A model generated the notes under the pieces. The model worked only from the letters and a program-made list of their open reading frames with translations. It was not told the origin of the DNA and did not search any database. The position numbers and the translations under genes are program-made. Source: Bacillota bacterium (GTDB taxonomy: Bacteria; Bacillota_A; Clostridia; Peptostreptococcales; Anaerovoracaceae). Taken from it: a stretch of 26,882 bases of DNA. Location: NCBI GenBank assembly GCA_017437925.1, contig JAFRWQ010000120.1:1-26882 (forward strand), in the 5' to 3' direction. Below, piece by piece: positions 1 through 7,079 of the stretch (positions are counted from its first letter, which is position 1; each line of letters opens with the position of its first letter).

Positions 1-329
1 ATGGAGCGGGGCAGGCCCTTGGCCTGGTTGGCCGCGTTGGAACCGTACCACTTGCAGCCGCAGACGTCGAAGCGTCCGCCCAGGTAGGCAGGCATGGCGA
101 AGAAGCGGCGGTCGGGGCCGGCTACGGGCATGTTGGGGAATTTGGTCTCCTTGGGAAAGATGATGCCCATGCCGTGGCTGTTGTGGTTGGGACCGCCCAT
201 CAGGTAATCGCCTTTGGCGAGAAGGCCGAAGACCTCTTCGCTGGTCTTTACGCACTTCGCGGCGTCGTTGACGCCGGCCGCTATGGTGTCCTGTTCGGAA
301 AGGTAGAGAAATCTTACGCTGGTGTCCAT
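1..329 (-). CDS. Ornithine cyclodeaminase / mu-crystallin family protein (N-terminal fragment)
   Basis: The minus strand reads from an ATG at 329 to the window edge as 109 uninterrupted codons. The start is supported by an SD sequence GGAGGAC (335-341 on the opposite strand), five bases upstream. The protein starts MDTSVRFLYLSEQD and continues through MGGPNHNSHG, GPDRRFFAMPAYLGG and CKWYGSN. This is the N-terminal half of the ornithine cyclodeaminase/mu-crystallin fold, and in particular the subgroup often annotated as 'tyramine oxidase subunit B'. Members are NAD(P)-dependent imine or amino-acid enzymes, and the true substrate of this subgroup is unclear. The NAD-binding domain lies outside the window. 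The gene is divergent from the AraC-type regulator, which probably controls it. Family assignment is good; substrate is unknown. Confidence 0.8.
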   Translation of the reverse strand, partial: MDTSVRFLYLSEQDTIAAGVNDAAKCVKTSEEVFGLLAKGDYLMGGPNHNSHGMGIIFPKETKFPNMPVAGPDRRFFAMPAYLGGRFDVCGCKWYGSNAANQAKGLPRS

Positions 330-397
330 TTATTGTCCTCCTTTTATATGCCGCAAGCCCCGGGGCCGCGGCGGGTGTTCGTGTTTTGACCGCTTCG

Positions 398-403
398 ATT
401 ATA
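398..403 (-). promoter_or_regulatory. -10 box of the divergent OCD-family gene
   Basis: The minus strand carries a perfect TATAAT here, about 68 bp upstream of the ATG at 329, giving an expected start of transcription near 391. There is no good -35 hexamer 17 bp upstream. Instead that position is occupied by the inverted repeat at 418-433, which is what an activator-dependent promoter would look like. Confidence 0.5.
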
Positions 404-417
404 TTCCCCGCATCCTT

Positions 418-433
418 TATTGCTGTAGCAATA
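418..433. promoter_or_regulatory. Inverted repeat, candidate activator site
   Basis: TATTGCT and AGCAATA form perfect 7-bp arms around a 2-bp centre (GT). The repeat is centred about 35 bp upstream of the predicted start of the leftward gene. The half-site TATTGC recurs at 494-499, 515-520 and 600-605, so it may be the recognition element of the adjacent AraC-type regulator (inference). Confidence 0.45.
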
Positions 434-445
434 TATGGCTTTAAA

Positions 446-463
446 ATATCAATATATTGATAT
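446..463. promoter_or_regulatory. 18-bp perfect palindrome in the divergent promoter region
   Basis: ATATCAATATATTGATAT is identical to its reverse complement. It is very AT-rich, so chance is a real possibility. However, it sits between the two divergent promoters, about 63 bp upstream of the leftward start, and contains CAATA/TATTG cores like the neighbouring repeat. It is a possible operator. Confidence 0.35.
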
Positions 464-551
464 CAACATTTTGCGAAAACGATGATACAAGATTATTGCC
501 GTCATATGCTAAAATATTGCTTAAATAAAGGGGAATAAGGCCGGTATCGTA

Positions 552-580
552 TTGACACGGCCGTTTTTTCAAATTATTAT
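552..580 (+). promoter_or_regulatory. Sigma-70-type promoter of the AraC-type regulator
   Basis: A consensus TTGACA (552-557) is separated by 17 bp from TATTAT (575-580), predicting a transcript start near 587. This is one of the best promoters in the window. It argues that translation of the regulator begins downstream of 587, not at the in-frame TTG at 552, which is part of the -35 box. Confidence 0.7.
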
Positions 581-644
581 CCTGCTATGGATATCAAATT
601 ATTGCCGCAACAATAAGGGGTATTCCCCCTCGGTGACGTCAGCC

Positions 645-1568
645 ATGCCCATGAGATTCAGGCCCATATACGTCGACAACACCCTGCAGGAGCTGACCCG
701 CCACGGGACGGCGGATTTCCCCCTGTCCATGGACCGGCAGATCGTATCTGCCGAGGGCTGCCTTCATGTGAAGCACTGGCACTACGAGATCCAGATACTT
801 GTGATGATAAAGGGCGGAGCATGCTTTGAGACTCCGGCGGGCCGCTACGACCTTAAGGAAGGGGAGGGCCTCTTCGTAAACAGCGGGGTGCTCCACGAAG
901 CCCTGTCCTGCAGCGGGGAGGACAGCAGCTACATCTGCTGCGACTTCGCCCCCGAGATCATAAGCGCCGGCCGCTCCGACGCCGTGTTCCGCGACTACGT
1001 GGAGCCGGTGATAACAAGTCTCGACCTGCAGTCCTTCGCTTTAAGGGCGGAAGAGGCCGAATGGCAGGCCGAGGTCTTAAGGCTCCTTCTTGAGATGGGA
1101 GAGAGGAGCGACGCCGGGGAATACGCTTACGAGCTGGAGCTTAAGATCAGGCTCCTTGAGATCTGGCGCCTCATAGTGACCAACTGCCGCGTCCAGGCCG
1201 AAGGCTCAAGCGGCATATCCTTCGCCGACCGCTTAAGGGTAAGGCGCCTTAAGCAGTTCATCAACGAGCATTACATGGAAAAGCTGAGCCTTGAGGACAT
1301 CGCGTCCTCCGCCGGGCTCAGCCGCAGCGAGTGCTGCAGGCTCTTCAAAAGGGCCGGGTCACTCACCCCCATAGCCTACCTTAAGGAATACCGGGTCGCC
1401 CAGAGCATGAAGATGCTCAGCTGCACCGACCTTTCGGTGGCCGAGACGGCCTATCAGTGCGGCTTCGACAGCAGCAGCTACTTCATTTCGTGCTTTAAGA
1501 AGACGGCGGGCTGCACCCCCCTCGAGTACCGCACCAGGCAGATGACAGGAAAAGACCGTCGTGACTGA
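645..1568 (+). CDS. AraC-family transcriptional regulator
   Basis: This is a DNA-binding regulator of about 307 residues. The N-terminal half has a cupin-like effector domain (around HVKHWHYEIQILVMIKGG and a VNSGVLHEA turn). The last 100 residues hold two helix-turn-helix motifs: KLSLEDIASSAGLSRSECCRLFKR and DLSVAETAYQCGFDSSSYFISCFKK, ending in TPLEYR, the usual AraC/XylS signature. The reading frame is open from 552, but the promoter at 552-580 makes that start impossible. ATG 645 is preferred. GTG 633 (12 bp after an AAGGGG) and ATG 651 are alternatives. None has an ideal SD, so the start is uncertain by a few residues. Only 30 bp separate it from the glycerate kinase gene, so it probably heads that operon and regulates it and the divergent gene in response to a small effector not identifiable here. 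Confidence 0.9.
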   Translation: MPMRFRPIYVDNTLQELTRHGTADFPLSMDRQIVSAEGCLHVKHWHYEIQILVMIKGGACFETPAGRYDLKEGEGLFVNSGVLHEALSCSGEDSSYICCDFAPEIISAGRSDAVFRDYVEPVITSLDLQSFALRAEEAEWQAEVLRLLLEMGERSDAGEYAYELELKIRLLEIWRLIVTNCRVQAEGSSGISFADRLRVRRLKQFINEHYMEKLSLEDIASSAGLSRSECCRLFKRAGSLTPIAYLKEYRVAQSMKMLSCTDLSVAETAYQCGFDSSSYFISCFKKTAGCTPLEYRTRQMTGKDRRD

Positions 1569-1598
1569 CGGCGGATATATATAACGGAGGTCGTTTAA

Positions 1599-2996
1599 AT
1601 GAAGATAAGAAACAGGGAGGAGCTCCTCTCCCACGGCGACGTCGAAAGCAGGCGCATAATACTCGACATCACCGAAAAGACCCTGAATTACCTGGACGCC
1701 CGCTCCAGGATAGGCAGCATCGCCGGGATGGAAGGGGACGTGCTCTGGGTCGGAAAGAGGTCCTGGGATCTTTCGAAGAAGAGGAACGTCTACCTCATAG
1801 GGGCCGGCAAGGCCTGCAACCACATGGCCATGGCCTTTGATTCCCTGCTGGGGGATCACCTTACAAAAGGCATAGCGATAGTCAAGATCGCGGAGGACAG
1901 CGACGTCTTCAGCCGCACCGAGGTCTACGTGGGCGGCCATCCCCTGCCCAACGAGGAGGGCCTTAAGGCCTGCCATGAGATACTGAAGATCGTTGATCAG
2001 GCTACGCCGGACGATCTTTTCATCATCGTCATCTCCGGCGGAAGCTCCGCCCTCATGAGCTGCCCCATCGACATACTCACTCTTCAGGACGAGATAGACA
2101 CCACCGACGTGCTGCTCAAATCCGGGGCCAATATCTACGAGATCAACGCGGTGCGCCGCCACATCTCCCAGATGAACGGGGGCATGCTGGCGAAAAGGAT
2201 AGCCCAAAGGGGAGCCGAGATCATAGGCTTCGGCATCAGCGACGCTGTGGGAAAGCCCGCGACCGGAGACATCAGCGAGCCCTTCCCCAATTACGTGGGG
2301 ACCCCCATGGCGCCGGACCAGACCACCCTTGAGGACGCCCGCAGGGTCATAAGGGACTACGACGTGGCTGACCGCCTGCCCAAGGCAGTGGTCGACTATA
2401 TCATGACCGTGGGCCCCGAAGGGGAGACCCCGAAGGAGATACCCAACAGCACCTATTACATACTCAACACCCTGCCCGATTCCTGCGCCTACGCAAAGAA
2501 AGTCGCCGAAGAGATGGGCATACCCGCCGTGATACTCACTTCATATCTGGAAGGGGAGAGTAAGGACGCGGGGACGGTCTTCGCCTCCATCGCCAGAGAG
2601 ATCCAGAATTTCGGAAATCCGGTCAAAGCTCCCTGCGTGATACTGGCGTCAGGAGAGACCACTACCAAAATTGCTGACAACAGCCTCATAACGGGCCACG
2701 GAGGCCCGGGCCAGGAGCTGACCTTAAGCTTTGCCATCACCGCGGCAAAGGCTCCGGGAGCTGCCATGCTCTCCATAGATTCCGAAGGCACTGACGGCAC
2801 AGCCAATGTGGCGGGAGGCCTGACAGATTCAAAGACCCTGGCCGCGGCAAAACAGGCCGGCGTCGACGTCTACGCGGCATTAAGAGGCCACGCAAGCTAT
2901 GAAGCTCTGAGCGCGGTAAAGGACACCGTCTTTACGGGCAACACCGGAACCAACCTCTGCGATTTCAACGTCATGTACGTCCCGCCGCTCAAATAG
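1599..2996 (+). CDS. Glycerate 2-kinase, MOFRL/DUF4147 type
   Basis: The 465-residue protein belongs to the family that phosphorylates D-glycerate to 2-phosphoglycerate with ATP. The N-terminal DUF4147 domain shows VYLIGAGKACNHMA, GGHPLPNEEGL and the glycine-rich IVISGGSSALMSCP. The C-terminal MOFRL domain shows LASGETTTKI, TGHGGPGQELTLSFA and SIDSEGTDGTANVAGGL. Length and motifs are normal, so it looks active. The start has an SD (CGGAGG) about 11 bp upstream. Older annotations call this family hydroxypyruvate reductase (TtuD), but the kinase assignment is better supported for it. The next gene encodes an enolase-like protein. The product 2-phosphoglycerate is the enolase substrate, so the pair suggests a linked route, if the enolase paralogue still uses it. 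Confidence 0.85.
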   Translation: MKIRNREELLSHGDVESRRIILDITEKTLNYLDARSRIGSIAGMEGDVLWVGKRSWDLSKKRNVYLIGAGKACNHMAMAFDSLLGDHLTKGIAIVKIAEDSDVFSRTEVYVGGHPLPNEEGLKACHEILKIVDQATPDDLFIIVISGGSSALMSCPIDILTLQDEIDTTDVLLKSGANIYEINAVRRHISQMNGGMLAKRIAQRGAEIIGFGISDAVGKPATGDISEPFPNYVGTPMAPDQTTLEDARRVIRDYDVADRLPKAVVDYIMTVGPEGETPKEIPNSTYYILNTLPDSCAYAKKVAEEMGIPAVILTSYLEGESKDAGTVFASIAREIQNFGNPVKAPCVILASGETTTKIADNSLITGHGGPGQELTLSFAITAAKAPGAAMLSIDSEGTDGTANVAGGLTDSKTLAAAKQAGVDVYAALRGHASYEALSAVKDTVFTGNTGTNLCDFNVMYVPPLK

Positions 2997-3053
2997 CGGC
3001 GCCCTGCGGCAAAGCCCGCGTTTTCGGCAGCAAGGCTGCAGAAGGAGATACAA

Positions 3054-4328
3054 ATGAGCAAGATCAAAACAGTGCACGCACGCCAGCTCATAGACTGCAA
3101 GTGCCGCCCCCTGGTAGAGGTCGACGTCGTCACCGAAGACGGGGCCCTGGGAAGGGGACAGGCTCCCACGGGAAGCTCCGTGGGAATGTATGAGTCCTTC
3201 GTCCTAAGGGACGACGACCCCGCCGAATACCACGGCATGTCGGTGCACAAGGCTGTGGCCAACGTCAACGACATAATCGGGCCGGCCCTCATAGGAAAGG
3301 AAGTAAGCGACCAGAAGGCCCTCGACGGCATCATGATCGGGCTGGACGGCACCGATGACAAGCATGTGCTGGGCGGAAACGCCATCTACAGCGCGTCCAT
3401 AGCCTGCTTCAGGGCCGCCGCCGAGTCTCACGGGGTCCCACTCTACGAATACATCTCCGGGGGCAACATACAGACCGTCTCCATACCCTCCTTCAACATG
3501 ATCAACGGGGGGAACAACCACGGCGTAAAGCAGGCCTTCAACGAGTTCATAGTCATGCCCTACAGGGCTGATGACATAGAAGAAGCCGTCGAGATCTCGG
3601 TGGACATCTTCCAGAAGCTCGGTCCCGCCATTAAAAAGTACACCGGCAAAGACCCCCTGGTGGGAGGCTCCTACGGCTGGTGCGCCCCCTCCGAAGACCC
3701 CGAAGAGTGCGTAAAGCTCATACTGAGCACCATCGAGAGCCTGGGATACCTCGACAAGTGCGCCCTGGCCTTCGACTGCGCCATGAGCGAGATGTACGAC
3801 GCCAAGACAAAGACCTACTACCTCAACGGAAAGCAGCTGACGAACCTTGAGATCATCGACTACATGAAGTATCTCACCGAAAAATATCCCTTCGTCTTCG
3901 TCGAGGACATGCTGGACGAGAACGACTGGGAGGGCTACGAGCTGGCCCACAAAGCCCTGAACAGGACCCTCATCATAGCCGACGACTTCACCGTCACCAA
4001 CAGGAAGAGGATAGAAAGGGCAGTGAGCACGAATTCCATCGACGGCTTCATACTTAAGCCCAACCAGGTGGGCACTATAAGCGAAGCCCTCGATGCCCAC
4101 GAGTACGCCAAGCAGCACGGCCTCTTCTCCATACCCTCGGGACGCTCGGGAGGCGTCATTGGCGACGTCGTCATGGACCTGGCGGTGGGCCTTCAGGTGC
4201 CCTTCATAAAGAACGGCTGCCCCCGCTCGGGAGAGCGCATCGACAAGCTCAACTTCCTCATGAGGGCAAAGGAGATGCATCCCGGCTGCCACATGGCGAA
4301 TATAGACGGAGCGGTCAAGTTCCTCTAG
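3054..4328 (+). CDS. Enolase paralogue with altered active site
   Basis: The 424-residue protein aligns end to end with enolase (2-phosphoglycerate to phosphoenolpyruvate). It keeps the metal ligands (D241 in AFDCAMSE, E284 in VEDMLDENDW, D310/D311 in IADDFTVTN), the catalytic-base lysine (K335 in ILKPNQVG), E164 in NEFIV and K386 in IKNGCP. It has lost other hallmarks. VGDEGGxAP is VGGSYGWCAP, so the general-acid Glu (yeast E211) is replaced by Ser206 or Tyr207. SHRSGETED is SGRSGGVIGD, losing the His at 363. The INGGxHA His is Asn155, with a His shifted by one. The N-terminal DSRGNP is DCKCRP. It is therefore probably not the housekeeping enolase; another enolase is expected elsewhere. SD AAGGAG precedes the ATG, and a terminator follows. 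Substrate unknown; a 2-phosphoglycerate-like or hydroxy-acid substrate is a guess. Confidence 0.85.
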   Translation: MSKIKTVHARQLIDCKCRPLVEVDVVTEDGALGRGQAPTGSSVGMYESFVLRDDDPAEYHGMSVHKAVANVNDIIGPALIGKEVSDQKALDGIMIGLDGTDDKHVLGGNAIYSASIACFRAAAESHGVPLYEYISGGNIQTVSIPSFNMINGGNNHGVKQAFNEFIVMPYRADDIEEAVEISVDIFQKLGPAIKKYTGKDPLVGGSYGWCAPSEDPEECVKLILSTIESLGYLDKCALAFDCAMSEMYDAKTKTYYLNGKQLTNLEIIDYMKYLTEKYPFVFVEDMLDENDWEGYELAHKALNRTLIIADDFTVTNRKRIERAVSTNSIDGFILKPNQVGTISEALDAHEYAKQHGLFSIPSGRSGGVIGDVVMDLAVGLQVPFIKNGCPRSGERIDKLNFLMRAKEMHPGCHMANIDGAVKFL

Positions 4329-4358
4329 GAGCTTCTTACGCGGAAAATACGTTACCCG

Positions 4359-4390
4359 GCCCGGACGTTTTGAAGACGTCCGGGCTTTTT
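4359..4390 (+). terminator. Rho-independent terminator after the enolase paralogue
   Basis: Perfect 10-bp arms GCCCGGACGT (4359-4368) and ACGTCCGGGC (4376-4385) with a 7-base loop are followed by five T residues. This separates the AraC-glycerate kinase-enolase unit from citDEF. Confidence 0.9.
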
Positions 4391-4445
4391 CGTATTTATT
4401 GGGCGGGAAAGGACGATTTGCCGAGCATTCGGAGCGATTCTAAGA

Positions 4446-4451
4446 TATAAT
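4446..4451 (+). promoter_or_regulatory. -10 box of the citDEF-hydratase operon
   Basis: A perfect TATAAT lies 43 bp upstream of the citD ATG. The hexamer 17 bp further upstream (GAGCAT, 4423-4428) is a poor -35, so the promoter may need an activator. The predicted start is near 4458, inside the inverted repeat at 4454-4475. Confidence 0.5.
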
Positions 4452-4453
4452 TG

Positions 4454-4475
4454 ATGCAGATCGTGTGATCCGCAT
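4454..4475. promoter_or_regulatory. Inverted repeat at the citD transcription start, candidate operator
   Basis: Arms ATGCAGATC and GATCCGCAT pair with one mismatch around a GTGT centre, placed from about -4 to +18 of the predicted transcript. The size (9-bp half-sites, 22 bp total) and position fit a repressor site. It could also act as a 5' mRNA hairpin just ahead of the SD. Confidence 0.4.
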
Positions 4476-4494
4476 TTTGAAAGGAGACCGCTCC

Positions 4495-4767
4495 ATGAGT
4501 GAGATAATAAGAAGGGCTCAGGCCGGAAATCCGGACCAGAACGCCGACTGCGTGGTGGTCATAGAGCCCTCTGAGGGGGGGATCGAGATACGCCTCGAGT
4601 CCCTAGTGCTTGCCCAGTACGGCGACGCCATCATAGCCTCGGCCAAAGACGAGCTGGCAAGGTTCGGAGTCACCAACGCGAAGCTTTCCATCACCGACAG
4701 AGGCGCCATAGACTGCGTCTTAAGGGCCAGGCTCGAGGCTGCCATTAAGAGGGGAACGGGGGTATAG
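4495..4767 (+). CDS. citD: Citrate/citramalate lyase acyl-carrier (gamma) subunit-like protein
   Basis: This 90-residue protein matches CitD in its second half: LESLVLAQYGDAI, RFGVTNAKLSITDRGAIDC and VLRARLEAAIKR. CitD normally carries phosphoribosyl-dephospho-CoA on a serine near residue 14, inside a conserved AGTLES(S/G)D motif. Here the matching stretch is AGNPDQNAD, and the only nearby serine is Ser2, so the attachment residue appears to be missing. I chose ATG 4495 over an in-frame upstream start at 4465 because AAAGGAG lies 9 bp before it and the upstream start would fall close to the predicted promoter. citE follows after 1 bp, implying coupled translation. No citC, citX or citG (activation genes) is visible in the window. 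The subunit call is firm; its function as a carrier is open. Confidence 0.8.
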   Translation: MSEIIRRAQAGNPDQNADCVVVIEPSEGGIEIRLESLVLAQYGDAIIASAKDELARFGVTNAKLSITDRGAIDCVLRARLEAAIKRGTGV

Positions 4768-4768
4768 C

Positions 4769-5659
4769 ATGCGAAGATCCATGCTTTTCATACCGGGAGC
4801 GAATCCCAAGCAGATAATGTTCGCGGCCGCCATGGGGGCCGACTCGGTCATATTTGACCTGGAGGATTCGGTCTCTCCCGCGGAGAAGGACTCCGCCAGG
4901 ATACTGGTGAGGAACATCCTCAAAGCCCTTGATTTCAGCGCAATTGAGGTCATCGTGAGGGTCAATTCCCTCAATTCGCCCTATTGGCGCGAAGACCTTG
5001 AGGAGATAGTCCCCGTAAAGCCCGCGGTCATAATGACCCCCAAGTCGGAGACTCCGGAAGACGTGAGGACCTTTGAGGAATGCATCGCGGAGCTTGAGAA
5101 AAAGAACGGCCTTGAGCCGGGCGGCATAAAGATCATGCCCCTGATAGAGACCGCCCTGGGGATAGAGAACGCTTTTCTGATAGGCAGGGCCTCCCCCAGG
5201 GTCATCGCCCTTTTCCTCGGGGCCGAGGACTACAGCGCAGACCTTCAGGTCAAAAGGACCAAAGAGGGCGGCGAGATAGACTACGCCAGAAGGCGCATAG
5301 TCAACGCGGCGAGAGCCTGCGGAATCGAGGTCTACGACACACCCTTCACCGACGCCCACGACGACGAAGGCATATGGGCGGACGCCGCTTACGCCAAGAG
5401 CCTGGGCTTCACCGGCAAGGCGTCCATCAGCCCCCGCCACGTGGACGCGATCAACACATCCTTCAGCCCGACCGAAGCCGAGATCAGTTACGCATATGAG
5501 GTCATAGCCGCGATCGAAGAGGGCAGGGCCAGGGGGCAGGGCGTAGTCGCCTTAAGGGGCAAGATGATAGACGCTCCCGTGGTCTTAAGGGCCGAAAGGA
5601 CCATAGCGGCGGCCGAGCAGCTGGGTCTGGGAAGGAAGAAGGAGGCAGACAATGACTAA
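4769..5659 (+). CDS. citE: Citrate lyase beta subunit family protein (CitE-like lyase)
   Basis: The 296-residue TIM-barrel protein has the HpcH/HpaI-CitE aldolase-superfamily motifs: RRSMLFIPGANP at the N terminus, IFDLEDSV, VRVNSLNSPY, the acidic metal ligand region IMPLIETALGI, LFLGAEDYSADL and a C-terminal RGKMIDAPVV. In citrate lyase this subunit cleaves the citryl thioester to acetyl-carrier and oxaloacetate. In citramalate lyase it gives pyruvate. Substrate cannot be read from sequence. The Glu and Asp Mg-binding residues look intact, and the length is normal for CitE. It starts 1 bp after citD and overlaps citF by 8 bp, so the three subunits are translationally coupled. Confidence 0.9.
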   Translation: MRRSMLFIPGANPKQIMFAAAMGADSVIFDLEDSVSPAEKDSARILVRNILKALDFSAIEVIVRVNSLNSPYWREDLEEIVPVKPAVIMTPKSETPEDVRTFEECIAELEKKNGLEPGGIKIMPLIETALGIENAFLIGRASPRVIALFLGAEDYSADLQVKRTKEGGEIDYARRRIVNAARACGIEVYDTPFTDAHDDEGIWADAAYAKSLGFTGKASISPRHVDAINTSFSPTEAEISYAYEVIAAIEEGRARGQGVVALRGKMIDAPVVLRAERTIAAAEQLGLGRKKEADND

Positions 5660-7079
5660 GGTCGTTTCCGGAATAAGGGAAGCCATTGAGCTGGCGGGAC
5701 TTAAGGACGGCATGAGCATATCCTTCCACCACCATCTCAGGAACGGTGACTACGTGCTCAATATGGTCCTGGACGAGATAGCATCCATGGGCATAAAGGA
5801 TCTGACTGTCAACGCTTCGGCGGTCTTCGACGTCCACGCGCCCCTCATAGGCCATATAAAAAACGGCGTGGTGACCAAGCTCTGCTGCAATTACATGTCG
5901 AAAGGCATAGGAAGCGAGATCAGCAAAGGCATCATGGAAAAGCCGGTGGAGTTCCGGACCCACGGCAGCCGTCCCGGCGACATAATAAACAGCAGGACCC
6001 CGATAGATGTTGCCTTCATCGCGGCTCCCACCTCCGACACCATGGGCAACTGCACCGGAAAGACCGGAAAGTCCCGCTTCGGCTCCATAGGCTACGCCAT
6101 GGCCGACGCAGAGAACGCGAAAAAGGTCATAGTGATCACCGATAACCCGGTCGATTACCCCTTGAGCTGCGCTTCCATCACCGAAGACTACGTCGATCAT
6201 GTGGTCGTTGTCGAGGCTATAGGAGACCCAAACGGCATCATGTCGGGGACGACCGCCCAGACCAGGGATCCGGTGAGGCTCAGGATGGCTCAGACCGCGG
6301 TGAGATGCATAGAGGCGAGCGGGCTTCTTAAGGACGGCATGAGCTTTCAGACCGGGGCCGGCGGAGCCACCATGGCTGCCGCCATGTATCTTAAGGATCT
6401 AATGCTTAAGAAGGGCATAGTCGGTTCCTACGTGGTGGGAGGCATCTCTTCGGCCTCTGTGGATCTTCAGCGCTCCGGCTGCTTTAAGGCCCTGCAGGAC
6501 GTTCAGAGCTTCGACCTGGGCGCCGCGGCTGACCTGGCGGAGAATCCCGACCACATAGAGGTCTCTGCGAGAAGGTACGCAAGCGCCGCCGGAAAGTCAA
6601 GCTGCATGAACAACCTGGACGTTGCCCTGCTGGGCGCCACCGAGATAGACGTCGATTTCAACGTCAACGTCCACACCGACTCAAACGGGGTCATAATGGG
6701 AGGCAGCGGAGGCCACACCGACGTGGCCGAGGTCTGCGATATGGCCGTGGTCATAGCGCCACTCTTCAGGAACCGCCTCCCCATAGTGCTGGACCGGGTC
6801 ACCACCGTGTCCACCCCGGGCAGGGCCATAGACGTGCTCATTACCGAAAAAGGCATAGCGGTGAACCCGGCAAGGCCCGACCTTAAGGAGAGATTCCTTG
6901 CCGCGGGGCTCAACGTCAAGGACATAAGAGAGCTCAAGGCCATGGCCGAGGAGACATGCGGGGTGCCCGCCAGGGCTCCCGCAGGCGATAAGATCGTGGG
7001 AGAGGTCTTCGGCCATTGGGGAGAACACCTGGATTACATCTACAGCGTGCCCGAAAGGGAGAATGTGAGGCTTGCATGA
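5652..7079 (+). CDS. citF: Citrate lyase alpha subunit family protein (CoA/ACP transferase)
   Basis: The 475-residue protein aligns with CitF across its length: GMSISFHHHLRNGDYVLNMV, the CoA-transferase glycine motif in GMSFQTGAGGATMA, VGDPNGI-type segments, DVQSFDLGAA, ALLGATEIDVDFNVNV and GIAVNPARPDLKERF. CitF swaps acetyl for the incoming carboxylate on the carrier protein. Compared with enterobacterial CitF it lacks roughly 35 N-terminal residues, which are variable in the family. It overlaps citE by 8 bp and the hydratase gene by 4 bp (ATGA). Since CitD here seems to lack its attachment serine, the transferase may use free CoA or an unusual carrier (inference). Citrate versus citramalate versus another hydroxy acid is undecided. 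Confidence 0.9.
   Translation: MTKVVSGIREAIELAGLKDGMSISFHHHLRNGDYVLNMVLDEIASMGIKDLTVNASAVFDVHAPLIGHIKNGVVTKLCCNYMSKGIGSEISKGIMEKPVEFRTHGSRPGDIINSRTPIDVAFIAAPTSDTMGNCTGKTGKSRFGSIGYAMADAENAKKVIVITDNPVDYPLSCASITEDYVDHVVVVEAIGDPNGIMSGTTAQTRDPVRLRMAQTAVRCIEASGLLKDGMSFQTGAGGATMAAAMYLKDLMLKKGIVGSYVVGGISSASVDLQRSGCFKALQDVQSFDLGAAADLAENPDHIEVSARRYASAAGKSSCMNNLDVALLGATEIDVDFNVNVHTDSNGVIMGGSGGHTDVAEVCDMAVVIAPLFRNRLPIVLDRVTTVSTPGRAIDVLITEKGIAVNPARPDLKERFLAAGLNVKDIRELKAMAEETCGVPARAPAGDKIVGEVFGHWGEHLDYIYSVPERENVRLA

Noticed and set aside
174..389. Short plus-strand open frame
   Set aside because: It is opposite the ornithine-cyclodeaminase-family gene, which has a clear family match and SD.
552..644. Upstream extension of the AraC-type regulator from TTG 552
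   Set aside because: The extension runs through a consensus promoter whose transcript would begin after the TTG, and the extra residues do not look like the family.
1359..2207. 282-codon open frame on the minus strand
   Set aside because: It lies opposite the AraC and glycerate kinase genes, has no family resemblance, and such frames are expected from the codon bias of the real genes.
3204..4292. 362-codon open frame on the minus strand
   Set aside because: Antisense to the enolase paralogue; the sequence is compositionally odd (rich in Val/Gly/His) and has no recognisable domain.
3054..4328. Methylaspartate ammonia-lyase, which would complete a glutamate-to-citramalate route with the next operon
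   Set aside because: The sequence is plainly in the true enolase subgroup, not the methylaspartase subgroup, so this attractive story is not supported.
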